A DNA stretch of 64,000 nucleotides. It comes from CAWACP01 sp963832965 (GTDB lineage: Bacteria; Acidobacteriota; Terriglobia; Bryobacterales; Bryobacteraceae). The notes under the pieces are model-generated. The model was not told the DNA's origin. It was given only the letters and a program-made list of their open reading frames with translations, and did no database searches. The stretch spans positions 369,202 through 433,201 of the forward strand of contig CAWHVW010000001.1 of NCBI GenBank assembly GCA_963832965.1, read 5' to 3'. A program made the translations under genes and the position numbers. Positions 1-8,476 of the stretch are shown piece by piece. Position 1 is the first letter of the stretch; every line of letters starts with the position of its first letter.

Positions 1-2652
1 TATACAGACAATGTGCAGATCTATTCGTACTCGGAGTACCAAGGGGTTGTCGAGGAGCGGAAGAAGATCACTCCAGTCAAACGAACGATGCTCCTGGTGG
101 AGATTCGCAGCCCCGGCGATGACGGAGTTCGTGGCACCTACGACGACTTCGATGTCGCGACCTTTAGCCGCGTGTTCGAGAACGAGAAAGCCGAGGCGAT
201 CACCACCGAGAAGCCCAGGGCGCCGAGCGTCACCATAGGAGGAGCTGGCGCAATAACTGGTGTGGTGACCGATCGAAGTGGCGCGGTGGTTCCGTATGCG
301 CGAGTGACATTGGACGACGTCTATGTGACTCGAACCAACGAGGACGGCCAGTATTACTTCCGGGGAATGAAGCCGGGTGCTCACAGGCTGACGTTCGATT
401 CGCCCGGTTTTCAGGTGGCGATCCTCGATGTGGTTCCGGTGAATGCCGAACGAATTACCCGTGCAGATGCAGTGCTGCTTGTGGGATCGAGCAAGTCAGA
501 GGTGGCCGTGGTGGCGGCAGAGGCGCAGGTTGTGAGCACCGACTCGGGCGAAATGTCCGCCATCGATGTCGTGTCTCTCGCCACTTCAACCCCGCGTGTC
601 CGCGAGTACTTCCCGGAGACATTGTACTGGCAGCCGGAGCTGGTGACCGATAAAACAGGCAACGCATCGGTGAGCGTGAAGCTGGCCGACACTATCACCA
701 CGTGGCACGTTGCGGTGATTGGATCCACGCTGGACGGCCGGATTTCGGAGACCAGCACAGACATTCGTGCGTTCCAGCCGTTCATGGTTGATCTGGACGT
801 GCCTCCGGTGCTGACTGCGGGAGATGAGATCGCGCTGCCGATACCGGTTCGCAATTATCTCGACCATGCGGCGACGGTAGCGGTGTCCGCCTCGGTTCCG
901 TCGCAGCTTTCCATGCGGGATGGCGTGCGGCAGCCGGGCCCGATTGAGGCCTCTTCCTCCGCGAATGCGGTTCTCTCCCTGCGCGCGGATGCGCCAGTGG
1001 CCGATGCCCGACTGCGAGTTACTGCTCTGGCAAGGGACGCTTCGGATGCCATTGAAAAGCCCGTCTCGGTTCATCCCGATGGGCAGCGACGGGAGCTGTC
1101 GGTGAACGACGTAGTGACCGCGAATCGCGCCCTTCGTGTAAACGTGCCGGAGGCCGCGATTGCGGGCAGCCTTCAGGCGGAAGTGAAATTCTATCCGTCG
1201 CTGCTGGCGCGCATTCTGGAATCCATGGAGTCGATGCTGACACGACCCTACGGTTGTGGCGAGCAGACCATTTCATCCACCTATCCGAACCTTCTCTTTC
1301 TTCGCGCGCTCCGCGAGGCTCACGTAAAACAGGAGCGTCTGGAAGCGAAGGCGACGAAGAATCTCACGGCAGGCTATCAGCGGCTGCTGGGTTATCAGGA
1401 CGACAGCGGCGGCTTCACCTACTGGGGACATGGCGACCCCGACGTTTCGCTCACCGCGTATGCGTTAACGTTTCTTGGCGATGCGAGGGAGTTCATTGCC
1501 GTTGACAATGATCGCGTGATGAAGGCCGAGGACTGGCTGAAGAAACAGGACACGAAAGAGCAGGATTCAGCGCACACGCTGCAAATCGGCGCGTTGATTC
1601 GGGCCGGGCTGGAGAAGACGGACGCCATCGACAGGATGCTGGGCGAACTCGCGCGCAACGCAGCGAGCTACGACGACCCATACGCAGTTGCCGAATTCGC
1701 TCTGGCGGCACTGGATGCCGGCAAGCCGGATGTCGCACGGCCCGCCATCGAGCATTTGCGCGCCATGGCCCAGAACGAGCAGGGCGCCGCGTGGTGGAAC
1801 CTTCGCGCCAACACGCCATTCCATGGCTGGGGGCGCTGGGGACAGGTGGAAACCACGGCGCTGGCCGTCTCGGCGCTGGCCAGATGGCGAAAGGCACGGG
1901 GCGCCGACAGCGCGACGGACACGCTGATCGAACACGGCGCGCTCTTCCTGCTCGGGAATACCGACGCGGGCGGCGGTTGGGCCACGTCGCAGGCGACGGT
2001 TCGGGTTCTGACCGCGCTGCTGGACCTGTGGGGCGGATCAGCAGGGCAGAAGGATTCGACCATCGACGTACTTGTCAACGGCTCGCCCGCTGGGAGGGTT
2101 GCTATTCCGGGCGGAAATCAGGTCCACGGACCGGTTACATTGGACGTTTCGCGATTCTTTAGAGCGGGCATGACAAACGAGATCTCGTTCGCCGGGGTGG
2201 GGCCCAATGCGACAGAGGTGCAGAGTAACGCGTCGTGGTATGAGACGTGGGGCAAACCCGAGCCCGAAAAGGACCTCCGGTTCGAAGTTCACTTCGACCG
2301 GGCGGACGCGGCGATGAACCAACAAGTGGTCTGCGATGTTCTGGTCTCGCGGCCTGCGTTTCGCGGCTACGGCATGCTGATCGCCGAGGTCGGCTTGCCG
2401 CCGGGCGCGGAAGTCGACCGGGGCACACTGGAGAGCATCATCGACGACCCCAGGAGCGGCGTGGATTCCTTTGAGGTTGCGCCCGATCGAGTTACTTTCT
2501 ACGTCTTGCCGCGAGCGGCGGATTCGAGGTTCCGTTTCGTCTTTCGGCCACGCTTTGCTATGCATGCGCGGGCCACGCTGTCTTTGCTGTACGACTATTA
2601 CAACCCGGATGAGCGCGTGGCGCTCGCTCCGGAGCGATTCACGGTTAAGTAG
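1..2652 (+). CDS. Alpha-2-macroglobulin family protein (C-terminal part, 5' end outside window)
   Basis: The frame is open from base 1, so the true start lies upstream. About 884 codons are visible. Bacterial alpha-2-macroglobulins are periplasmic or secreted protease traps that react through an internal thioester. The thioester motif YGCGEQ is intact near 1249-1266, at the start of an alpha/alpha thioester domain (about 1190-2030). The preceding A2M domain is seen as REYFPETLYWQPEL (600-640). The C-terminal region (2270-2650) resembles the receptor-binding-like beta domain. Between the upstream beta region and the A2M domain, where the bait region should be, sits a carboxypeptidase-regulatory-like domain (about 240-480, with GVVTDRSGAVVPYARV and DGQYYFRGMKPG) followed by a stretch resembling the start of acidobacterial TonB-receptor-like proteins. 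Family assignment is confident; the target protease is unknown. Confidence 0.9.
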   Translation, partial: YTDNVQIYSYSEYQGVVEERKKITPVKRTMLLVEIRSPGDDGVRGTYDDFDVATFSRVFENEKAEAITTEKPRAPSVTIGGAGAITGVVTDRSGAVVPYARVTLDDVYVTRTNEDGQYYFRGMKPGAHRLTFDSPGFQVAILDVVPVNAERITRADAVLLVGSSKSEVAVVAAEAQVVSTDSGEMSAIDVVSLATSTPRVREYFPETLYWQPELVTDKTGNASVSVKLADTITTWHVAVIGSTLDGRISETSTDIRAFQPFMVDLDVPPVLTAGDEIALPIPVRNYLDHAATVAVSASVPSQLSMRDGVRQPGPIEASSSANAVLSLRADAPVADARLRVTALARDASDAIEKPVSVHPDGQRRELSVNDVVTANRALRVNVPEAAIAGSLQAEVKFYPSLLARILESMESMLTRPYGCGEQTISSTYPNLLFLRALREAHVKQERLEAKATKNLTAGYQRLLGYQDDSGGFTYWGHGDPDVSLTAYALTFLGDAREFIAVDNDRVMKAEDWLKKQDTKEQDSAHTLQIGALIRAGLEKTDAIDRMLGELARNAASYDDPYAVAEFALAALDAGKPDVARPAIEHLRAMAQNEQGAAWWNLRANTPFHGWGRWGQVETTALAVSALARWRKARGADSATDTLIEHGALFLLGNTDAGGGWATSQATVRVLTALLDLWGGSAGQKDSTIDVLVNGSPAGRVAIPGGNQVHGPVTLDVSRFFRAGMTNEISFAGVGPNATEVQSNASWYETWGKPEPEKDLRFEVHFDRADAAMNQQVVCDVLVSRPAFRGYGMLIAEVGLPPGAEVDRGTLESIIDDPRSGVDSFEVAPDRVTFYVLPRAADSRFRFVFRPRFAMHARATLSLLYDYYNPDERVALAPERFTVK

Positions 2653-2841
2653 CATTTTCGCCCACTTCCAGTCTTGCTTCCGGTCGTCGAGCCGATGGCC
2701 GCAACGTCGTGTATGTGCGACATCGGCTTGGGCAGAGCTCGCGGATCGGGCGGAAGTGACCCCCGCCTCCTATTAAGCGAGCCGTCCACTGACTTACCGA
2801 GATCAGTTGGGCAAAGGTGCGGCGACTGATCGGGGCGGATT

Positions 2842-3291
2842 CTACTCACTGGGTTCGCGGCGCCCGGCGACGCCGATTATAAGCAGCACAAAAGAGAGAA
2901 TCAGACTCAGCGCGGCGGGCACGTGACACAGCTTCACGACGAATTCCTGCCACGGCGCGCCGCCCGGCGCACCAGCTTGCCTGGCTGCGACGGGCAACAG
3001 CTGGTTTGTGCCCCACCAGGCATTAGCAACCTCGGACAAGGCCATGAGCCACGTCAGCCACGCCGAGACCACTATCGCCCGAACCGCAGCAGATCCGGCG
3101 GAGTGCGGCAGACTGAGTACGAGTATTCCAAGGATTACGAATAACAGGCCATTCGATTCAAACTGGATATGCGCCCCCACTGCGAGCCGCGGATACGGCG
3201 TCAGGGAAGGGGCGAAGCCCCACAGCAGCCCGGCCAGAACGAGGGCCAGACCGTGAATCAGAATCTGTTTGCCGCCGGTTTGGATGGTCAT
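2842..3291 (-). CDS. Four-helix membrane protein, hydroxylaminobenzene mutase / styrene-oxide-isomerase-like
   Basis: 149 aa with four predicted membrane helices (about residues 8-25, 45-63, 72-92, 120-142). Conserved-looking features are PYPRLAVGAHIQFESNG between helices 1 and 2 and a tryptophan-rich third segment ending in NAWWGTN. This arrangement (P-R-L-x-x-G-x-H after helix 1, short polar C-terminus) resembles the hydroxylaminobenzene mutase/styrene oxide isomerase family of small integral membrane isomerases. The assignment rests on pattern only. The gene is monocistronic and divergent from the PadR gene across a 270-bp gap. Confidence 0.55.
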   Translation of the reverse strand: MTIQTGGKQILIHGLALVLAGLLWGFAPSLTPYPRLAVGAHIQFESNGLLFVILGILVLSLPHSAGSAAVRAIVVSAWLTWLMALSEVANAWWGTNQLLPVAARQAGAPGGAPWQEFVVKLCHVPAALSLILSFVLLIIGVAGRREPSE

Positions 3292-3442
3292 GGTTGTTTG
3301 CCTTGATTGATGAAGATCATGTATAGATTAGTGCATTTGAGTTCCATGCGGCCGATGTGCCCTGCCAGGGTGGCCCGGCGGGCTTGTCGCTGGCTGGCGA
3401 TCAAGGCTCCCTGACGGTTTGGTGAGGGCGTCATTTCCTGGG

Positions 3443-3467
3443 CCGCTCCATGACTGTCGCGGTTCGG
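3443..3467 (+). repeat. Dispersed repeat family B, copy 1 (degenerate)
   Basis: 25-base copy of CCGCTCCRTNACYGTCGCGG followed by TTCGG, here with CATGACT in place of CGTCACC. Lies in the gap upstream of padR. The sequence can fold into a stem of two CCG/CGG triplets separated by mismatches. Confidence 0.7.
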
Positions 3468-3525
3468 TGGCTGCTCGCGGCACTGCACGCACAGCTCGCG
3501 AAATCCGGGGGTAAGCTCGTTCCAC

Positions 3526-3567
3526 TTGACATTCGACCTGAACCGGGTTAACGTTAGGTCGAATGTC
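3526..3567 (+). promoter_or_regulatory. padR promoter with palindromic operator overlapping the start codon
   Basis: A perfect -35 TTGACA (3526-3531) is followed by a 17-base spacer and a -10-like TAACGT (3549-3554). A 12-bp inverted repeat, GACATTCGACCT (3528-3539) and AGGTCGAATGTC (3556-3567), spans the promoter and includes the PadR ATG at 3563. The predicted transcription start is only a few bases before the ATG, so the mRNA would be nearly leaderless. PadR proteins bind such palindromes, so autorepression of the padR-permease operon is the likely logic (inference). Confidence 0.65.
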
Positions 3568-3922
3568 GACTAGAAAGCCTGACAAGCAAGCCGGACTCCT
3601 GCAGGGCACCCTCGACCTTCTGATTCTGCAGACGGTGGCCTGGGGCCCTATGCACGGACACGCTATTGCCCGGTCCATTGAAGGCCGTTCGCGGGAAGTG
3701 CTGCAAGTGGGGCATGGCTCTCTTTATCCCGCGCTGCAGCGGCTCATCAAAGACGGCCTTATCGTTGCTGAAGACGGTACATCGGAGAACAATCGCAAGG
3801 CCAGATTTTACCGGCTCACCGCGCGAGGCCACAGAAAGCTCTTTGCCGAGACTTCGCGCTGGCATCGGTTCTCCGAAGCGATCGGGTGGGTTCTCACCCC
3901 GCTCACGGAGAAAGGCAAGTAA
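3563..3922 (+). CDS. PadR-family transcriptional regulator
   Basis: 119 aa, the usual length of the short PadR class associated with ADOP permeases. A winged-helix domain covers residues 10-90: GTLDLLILQTVAWGPMHGH is the classic PadR helix 1-2 signature, GSLYPALQRLIKDGLI is the recognition helix, and RKARFYRLTARG is the wing. The start at 3563 gives the family's usual N-terminus. Only a weak AGGT precedes it, consistent with the near-leaderless promoter. It is followed after 6 bp by the permease, so the two are almost certainly co-transcribed. It probably senses a ligand or stress linked to the permease; the ligand is unknown. Confidence 0.92.
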   Translation: MSTRKPDKQAGLLQGTLDLLILQTVAWGPMHGHAIARSIEGRSREVLQVGHGSLYPALQRLIKDGLIVAEDGTSENNRKARFYRLTARGHRKLFAETSRWHRFSEAIGWVLTPLTEKGK

Positions 3923-3928
3923 TTCGGC

Positions 3929-6562
3929 ATGACCTGGTGGAAGAGACGCGGCGAACGGTTAAAAGACGAAATCGAGGCCCACCTCAACTTCGAAGTTCAG
4001 GAGAACATCGAGGCCGGCATGCTGCCCGAAGAAGCGCGTCAGGCCGCGATGAGGAAGTTTGGCAATGTTCTGCTGGCGCGGGAGAGGTCGCGCGAGATCT
4101 GGGGATGGTTGTGGGCAGAGCGGCTCTGGCAGGACATCCGGTGCGCCCTGCGAGGGTTCGGGAGAAATCCCGGCTTTGCGACGGTGGCCCTTCTGTCGTT
4201 AATGCTGGGAATCGGCGCCAGTGTCGCGTTATTCAGCGTGGTCTATGGCATCCTCATTGCGCCCTATCCCTACGCCAGGCCCAATGAGATTTGGGCCCCC
4301 GCGGTGGTTGGTCCGAACTATCCGATGCACGCCTGGCACCGCTACACGCGTCGCGAATATCTGGAGATTCAAAAGCTCTCCGCATTCTCCGATGTCATGG
4401 CCACCGATGTGCATCAGGTGCTGATGACGGGCACTACCGGAACAGACAGTTTCTACGGAGTGTTCCTCACCGGTGGAGCCTTCAATTTCATCGGAGTCAA
4501 ACCGCTGATCGGCCGGACCATTCAAGCCTTTGACGTTCGGCCCGGCGGCAAGCCCGACGCGGTAGTGGTGCTCACTTATGGCTTATGGCGCCGCATGTTC
4601 GATGCCGACCCGCGCGTCCTCGGCAAGACGATAATTCTGGATGGTGTTCCACACAGCGTAATCGGCGTCATGCCCCCCCGATTCGGCTGGTGGACAAGCG
4701 AGGCGTTTTGGCTTCCGATGCCGATGGACCCTTCGGACGACACTCCGATCAATGTGGTTATGCGGCTAACGCCGGGGACTACCAGGGAGGCGGCCGAGCA
4801 GCAGCTGAATGAATTGAATTTACATCTGGCCCAATTGAATCCGCGAGATTTCCCCAAAGGCCGGATGCGCACTGTACTCAACAATTACATGGACATCACT
4901 CAGGCGAGTGGACGCATGAAATTAAGCCTCGACCTGTTGCTTGCGGCGGTCGGACTCCTGCTGCTGATTGCGTGCGTGAATGTAGCCAACCTGCAGTTGG
5001 CGCGCATGACCGCCAGGGCACGCGAGATGGCGATGCGTTCGGCAATAGGCGCGGGCCGCGGACGGCTGGTGAGGCAATTGCTCACCGAGAGCGTAATCCT
5101 CTCGTTGTTGGGCGGCACGCTTGGCGTGTTGTTCTCGTTTGCCCTGGTCCAGGCCATTGTCGCCTTGATTCCTCCCGACAATGTGCCCAACGAAGCACGC
5201 ATTACCGTCAATGGATATGTCCTGCTGTTTTCCCTGGCCGTTTCAATGTTGACAGGTATCCTGTTCGGGCTTATACCGGCCCTTCGCTCCTCTCATCCGA
5301 ACCTCGCCGACGCCCTTAAGGATGGCGGCAACGGGGCGGGCGGAAGCATTCGCGGGCAAGCCACACGCAGCGGGCTGGTGGTGGTCGAAATTGCGTTGTC
5401 GGTAATTCTGCTCACCGGCGCAAGCCTTGCCATTCGCACCTTCGTCAATTTGCTGCGAACCGATCCCGGCTTTCAACCGGAAAAAACCCTGGCCATGGAT
5501 GTGGACCTGCAACCCGATCGGTATCCAACGCTGGAACAGCGCAACGCCTTTGACCGGGAACTTGTTGAGAACATCTCGAACTTGCCGGGCGTGCAGGCCG
5601 TTGCCATCGGAAATGGGGGAATGCCTTATAGCGGATGGGAATCCACTTACTCGCTGGAGGGGCAACCACGTGTCGAAGGCCAGAAGGTGGTGGTCTCACT
5701 CATCAGCGGCAACTATCTGCGCACTCTTGGGATTCCTCTGAAGCGAGGGCGAAACTTTACCACGACGGAAGTGGAGAACGGCATACACGTGGCGCTGATC
5801 AACGAGAGCGCCGCCAGGCTTTGGCCCGCGGGCACAGATTCCACGGACCGTCATATGCAGGTGGACGCCCTGACGCAGCCGCTCAAGCCGCCGGTTCTTG
5901 CAGCTCCAGGAATCAGCCCCGATGTGGCCATTGTCGGCGTGATCGGAGATACAAAGAACAACGGCTTGCAGAATGCCACATCGCCCGCCGTATACCTGCC
6001 GTACACGTTGATCGCGCCCCCCACCCGGCAGATTGCAGTGCGGACATTTGGCGAGCCCATGAGTGTCCTGAATTCGGTGCGGCGGAAGATTTATGAGATG
6101 GACAAGGGCATGGCCATGGGGCGGCCGCTGACGATCGATGAAATGCTGGGTAATGAGACCGAGCAACCGCGCTTCAACATGGCGCTTTTCACCGGATTCG
6201 CGGCCTTCGGTCTGGTTCTGGCAGCGATCGGAATCTATTCCGTCATTTCGTACAACGTAACGCAACGCGTGCATGAAATCGGAGTGCGAATGGCCCTGGG
6301 CGCCTCGCGCACGCATATTTCGAAATGGGTGCTGAGCGCGGCCGTACGAGTTGTGGTGGTGGGAGGGTTCATCGGCCTCTGCGGGAGTGTCGCGCTCGGG
6401 AATTTCGTACGGTTCAACGTATTTGGGGCCGCACAATTCGACGTTTTTTCTCTTGCGGCGATTGTGATCGTTCTCTCCAGTGTCGCCCTGCTTGCCGCCT
6501 GGCTTCCCGCGCGTCGAGCGGGAAAGCTCGATCCGGTAACGGCACTTCGGCGAGAGGCGTGA
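3929..6562 (+). CDS. ABC transporter permease of the ADOP type (MacB-like, two FtsX domains)
   Basis: 877 aa. The N-terminus (residues 1-60) carries the soluble prefix typical of acidobacterial duplicated orphan permeases (DEIEAHLNFEVQENIEAGM). Then come QDIRCALRGFGRNPGFATV, a first transmembrane helix, a MacB-type periplasmic domain (about 100-310), a three-helix FtsX block (about 325-460), a second periplasmic domain, and a second FtsX block (about 745-870) that starts GFAAFGLVLAAIGIYSV. No ATPase is encoded nearby, as is usual for these orphan permeases. Co-operonic with the PadR gene 6 bp upstream. Probably a mechanotransmission or efflux-type permease; substrate unknown. Confidence 0.92.
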   Translation: MTWWKRRGERLKDEIEAHLNFEVQENIEAGMLPEEARQAAMRKFGNVLLARERSREIWGWLWAERLWQDIRCALRGFGRNPGFATVALLSLMLGIGASVALFSVVYGILIAPYPYARPNEIWAPAVVGPNYPMHAWHRYTRREYLEIQKLSAFSDVMATDVHQVLMTGTTGTDSFYGVFLTGGAFNFIGVKPLIGRTIQAFDVRPGGKPDAVVVLTYGLWRRMFDADPRVLGKTIILDGVPHSVIGVMPPRFGWWTSEAFWLPMPMDPSDDTPINVVMRLTPGTTREAAEQQLNELNLHLAQLNPRDFPKGRMRTVLNNYMDITQASGRMKLSLDLLLAAVGLLLLIACVNVANLQLARMTARAREMAMRSAIGAGRGRLVRQLLTESVILSLLGGTLGVLFSFALVQAIVALIPPDNVPNEARITVNGYVLLFSLAVSMLTGILFGLIPALRSSHPNLADALKDGGNGAGGSIRGQATRSGLVVVEIALSVILLTGASLAIRTFVNLLRTDPGFQPEKTLAMDVDLQPDRYPTLEQRNAFDRELVENISNLPGVQAVAIGNGGMPYSGWESTYSLEGQPRVEGQKVVVSLISGNYLRTLGIPLKRGRNFTTTEVENGIHVALINESAARLWPAGTDSTDRHMQVDALTQPLKPPVLAAPGISPDVAIVGVIGDTKNNGLQNATSPAVYLPYTLIAPPTRQIAVRTFGEPMSVLNSVRRKIYEMDKGMAMGRPLTIDEMLGNETEQPRFNMALFTGFAAFGLVLAAIGIYSVISYNVTQRVHEIGVRMALGASRTHISKWVLSAAVRVVVVGGFIGLCGSVALGNFVRFNVFGAAQFDVFSLAAIVIVLSSVALLAAWLPARRAGKLDPVTALRREA

Positions 6563-6759
6563 CCAACGCACGTATTCGCGGGTGAAAGGCCCTGAAGGAG
6601 CACATCGGGCTCCGCACGCGGTTGCTGGTCAAGCCGGCTCCGCTCAAAATCGGTGCTGGCCGATATGACGAACAGTGAAACGGGCCTGTTCATTGGTTTC
6701 CGGATTTTGACAGAGGCCCTGATCGATTGGGTGAAGTCGCAGCCGTGACGCACTCCTGG

Positions 6760-6815
6760 CAGGGTGCCGAAAAAGACGATCTGGTCCCCGCTCCGTCACC
6801 GTCGCGGTTCGGTAG
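6760..6815 (-). mobile_element. Half of a MITE-like element carrying repeat B
   Basis: Reading the minus strand, 6760-6815 matches the right half of the complete MITE at 59446-59576: the repeat-B core (6788-6812), then GCGGGGACCAGAT, then CTTTTTCGGCACCCTG at the edge (6760-6775). About 50 bases are shared with only a few substitutions. The other terminal repeat is not recognisable, so this is a truncated copy. It lies in the 490-bp gene-free gap between the permease and the ACP gene. Confidence 0.6.
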
Positions 6816-6835
6816 CTGCTCTGTGATGTGCCGCG

Positions 6836-7018
6836 GCACCGGCAGGGCACAGCACGGCACAGCAGCGGCACGGCGCAGCACGGCGCAGCGCGCAGCGCAC
6901 CCGCCACCCCGCGGCATAGCACCGGTACGGCACAGCACAGCAACGGCACGGCGCAGCACGGCATAGCACGGCACAGCGCGCCCACAGCGCACCCGCCGCC
7001 GCACGGCTTGCCGCGCGC
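6836..7018. repeat. Low-complexity array of GGCAC/AGCAC-type pentamers
   Basis: About 180 bases are built almost wholly from short units such as CGGCACAGCA, CGGCACGGCG and CAGCGCACCCGCC, in two similar halves (6836-6910 and 6915-7016). The reading frames across it are repetitive Cys-Ala-Val-Pro or Arg-His-Ser strings on opposite strands and are not credible proteins. It fills the gap immediately upstream of the ACP gene. Confidence 0.8.
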
Positions 7019-7052
7019 AGTGTCCGATCTGGCAAAATGAACATCATCCGCT

Positions 7053-7295
7053 ATGAATGACTTGAAGGCGAAGGTGGCGCGCTGCTTTTCCAACGTGTTC
7101 CCGGACCTGCCGCAGGCGGAGATTCCGCGCGCGAGCACGGCGTCGCTGGGGAGCTGGGATTCGGTGGCGCACGTTACCCTTCTCTCCGCGATTGAGGAGG
7201 AGTTCGGCGTGGCGTTCGAACTGGACGATTTCGAGGAGCTGGTTTCTTACGCGCTGGTTGTCGACTATCTGGAGCACAAGGCCACTCATGGATGA
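7053..7295 (+). CDS. Acyl carrier protein
   Basis: 80 aa acidic helical protein of ACP length. The phosphopantetheine site is the Ser of GSWDSVAHV (residues about 30-38), followed by EEEFGVAFELDDFEEL, the typical acidic helix II-III region. It overlaps the following MaoC-SDR gene by 8 bp, so the two are translationally coupled. That suggests a dedicated carrier for a small acyl-modification pathway rather than the housekeeping ACP. No clear Shine-Dalgarno precedes the start. Confidence 0.85.
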   Translation: MNDLKAKVARCFSNVFPDLPQAEIPRASTASLGSWDSVAHVTLLSAIEEEFGVAFELDDFEELVSYALVVDYLEHKATHG

Positions 7296-8430
7296 CCTGC
7301 GGACGGGCCTGGAGGCCGAGTTTGAGCGGGATATTACGGCCGACGACGTGACCGCATTCGCGGAGCTTTCGGGAGACTGGAATCCGCTGCACACCGACGA
7401 AGTCTATGCCGCGCAGACCAACTATGGCGGGCGGATTGTGCACGGGGCCTTTCAAGTGGCGCTTGCTTCCGCGATGGCCGGCATGTATCTTCCGGGACGC
7501 CAGGTGGTGGTGGGATCTTTTCAATGCCGGTTTCCGGCGCCGCTGCGCTATCCGTCGCGAGTGCGCGTGCATGGCGAGATCACCGCCTGGGTTCCTCAAT
7601 CGGGGAGCGGCACGATGCGCGTGCGGGTGATTGAACTCTCCGCGATGGCGCTGACCTCGGAGATCCATGTCGGGTTTACTCTTCATGAGAGCCGCATTGC
7701 CCCGGCGCAGGGTGCGGAGGCGGTGCCGGCTCCGGTATTGGGGGAGAAACCGATTGTGCTGGTGACGGGGGCGAGCGGCGGCGTTGGCCGTCAGCTTATG
7801 GCTGCGCTTTCCGCGACGTATCACGTGATCGGAATGGGCCGGTCGGCAGCGGCGCACGATGGGGTGGAGTGGATTGCCGCGGACTTGAATGCGGCGGACT
7901 GGGAAGGCGTCGCGGAGCGCGGTTTGGGTGGCCGCGGACTTCATGGCGTGGTGCATGCGGCGTGGCCGGCTGCTGCGCCTGGCAGCCTGCTGGATGTACC
8001 TTCCGATGCCGTGAGGGCGCAGGTGGAATTCGGCAGCGTAACCACTATTCGCATCGCACGATTCCTGCGGTCTCGAGCGGCGGGGCCATCCCGGTTGGTG
8101 GTGCTGGGGACTACCGCTGCGACCATCAAGCCGGTGGTGAATATGTCGGCTTATTCCCTCGGGAAGGCCACGCTTGAGCATACCGTCCGGCTGCTGGCGC
8201 CGGAACTGGCGCGCGCGGAGATTACGATTAACCTGGTTGTTCCGTCGTTTCTGCCCGTGGGGATGAACAGCGCGAAGACGAGCCGGGTTTTTCTGGCGGA
8301 GGCGGCGAAGGTTCCGCTGGGACGGTTGTGCTCGCCCGAAGATGTTTGCGGGGCCGTGGAGTTTTTCTTGTCTGCCGGGGCGGCTTTTGTGACGGGCCAG
8401 ATGCTGCCTCTTACTGGCGGGCAGATTTGA
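7288..8430 (+). CDS. MaoC-like hydratase fused to short-chain dehydrogenase/reductase
   Basis: 380 aa from the ATG at 7288, inside the ACP stop region; longer upstream readings run through the ACP in another frame and are rejected. Residues 1-135 form a hot-dog MaoC domain with the hydratase motif SGDWNPLH and the GRIVHGAF helix. Residues about 150-380 form an SDR domain: nucleotide loop TGASGGVGRQ, catalytic YSLGK near 8151-8165, and the end PLTGGQI. Together they could reduce and dehydrate beta-ketoacyl-ACP intermediates (inference). Its neighbours are an ACP upstream and a convergent membrane acyltransferase downstream. Confidence 0.85.
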   Translation: MDDLRTGLEAEFERDITADDVTAFAELSGDWNPLHTDEVYAAQTNYGGRIVHGAFQVALASAMAGMYLPGRQVVVGSFQCRFPAPLRYPSRVRVHGEITAWVPQSGSGTMRVRVIELSAMALTSEIHVGFTLHESRIAPAQGAEAVPAPVLGEKPIVLVTGASGGVGRQLMAALSATYHVIGMGRSAAAHDGVEWIAADLNAADWEGVAERGLGGRGLHGVVHAAWPAAAPGSLLDVPSDAVRAQVEFGSVTTIRIARFLRSRAAGPSRLVVLGTTAATIKPVVNMSAYSLGKATLEHTVRLLAPELARAEITINLVVPSFLPVGMNSAKTSRVFLAEAAKVPLGRLCSPEDVCGAVEFFLSAGAAFVTGQMLPLTGGQI

Positions 8431-8476
8431 CAGGGCTTTTGGGTTTTCACACGCGAGCCAAAGACGCGCGCGGAGA

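Noticed and set aside
6796..7047. Cys-Ala-Val-Pro repeat protein on the minus strand
   Set aside because: Arises from the pentamer low-complexity DNA; no start signal or structure.
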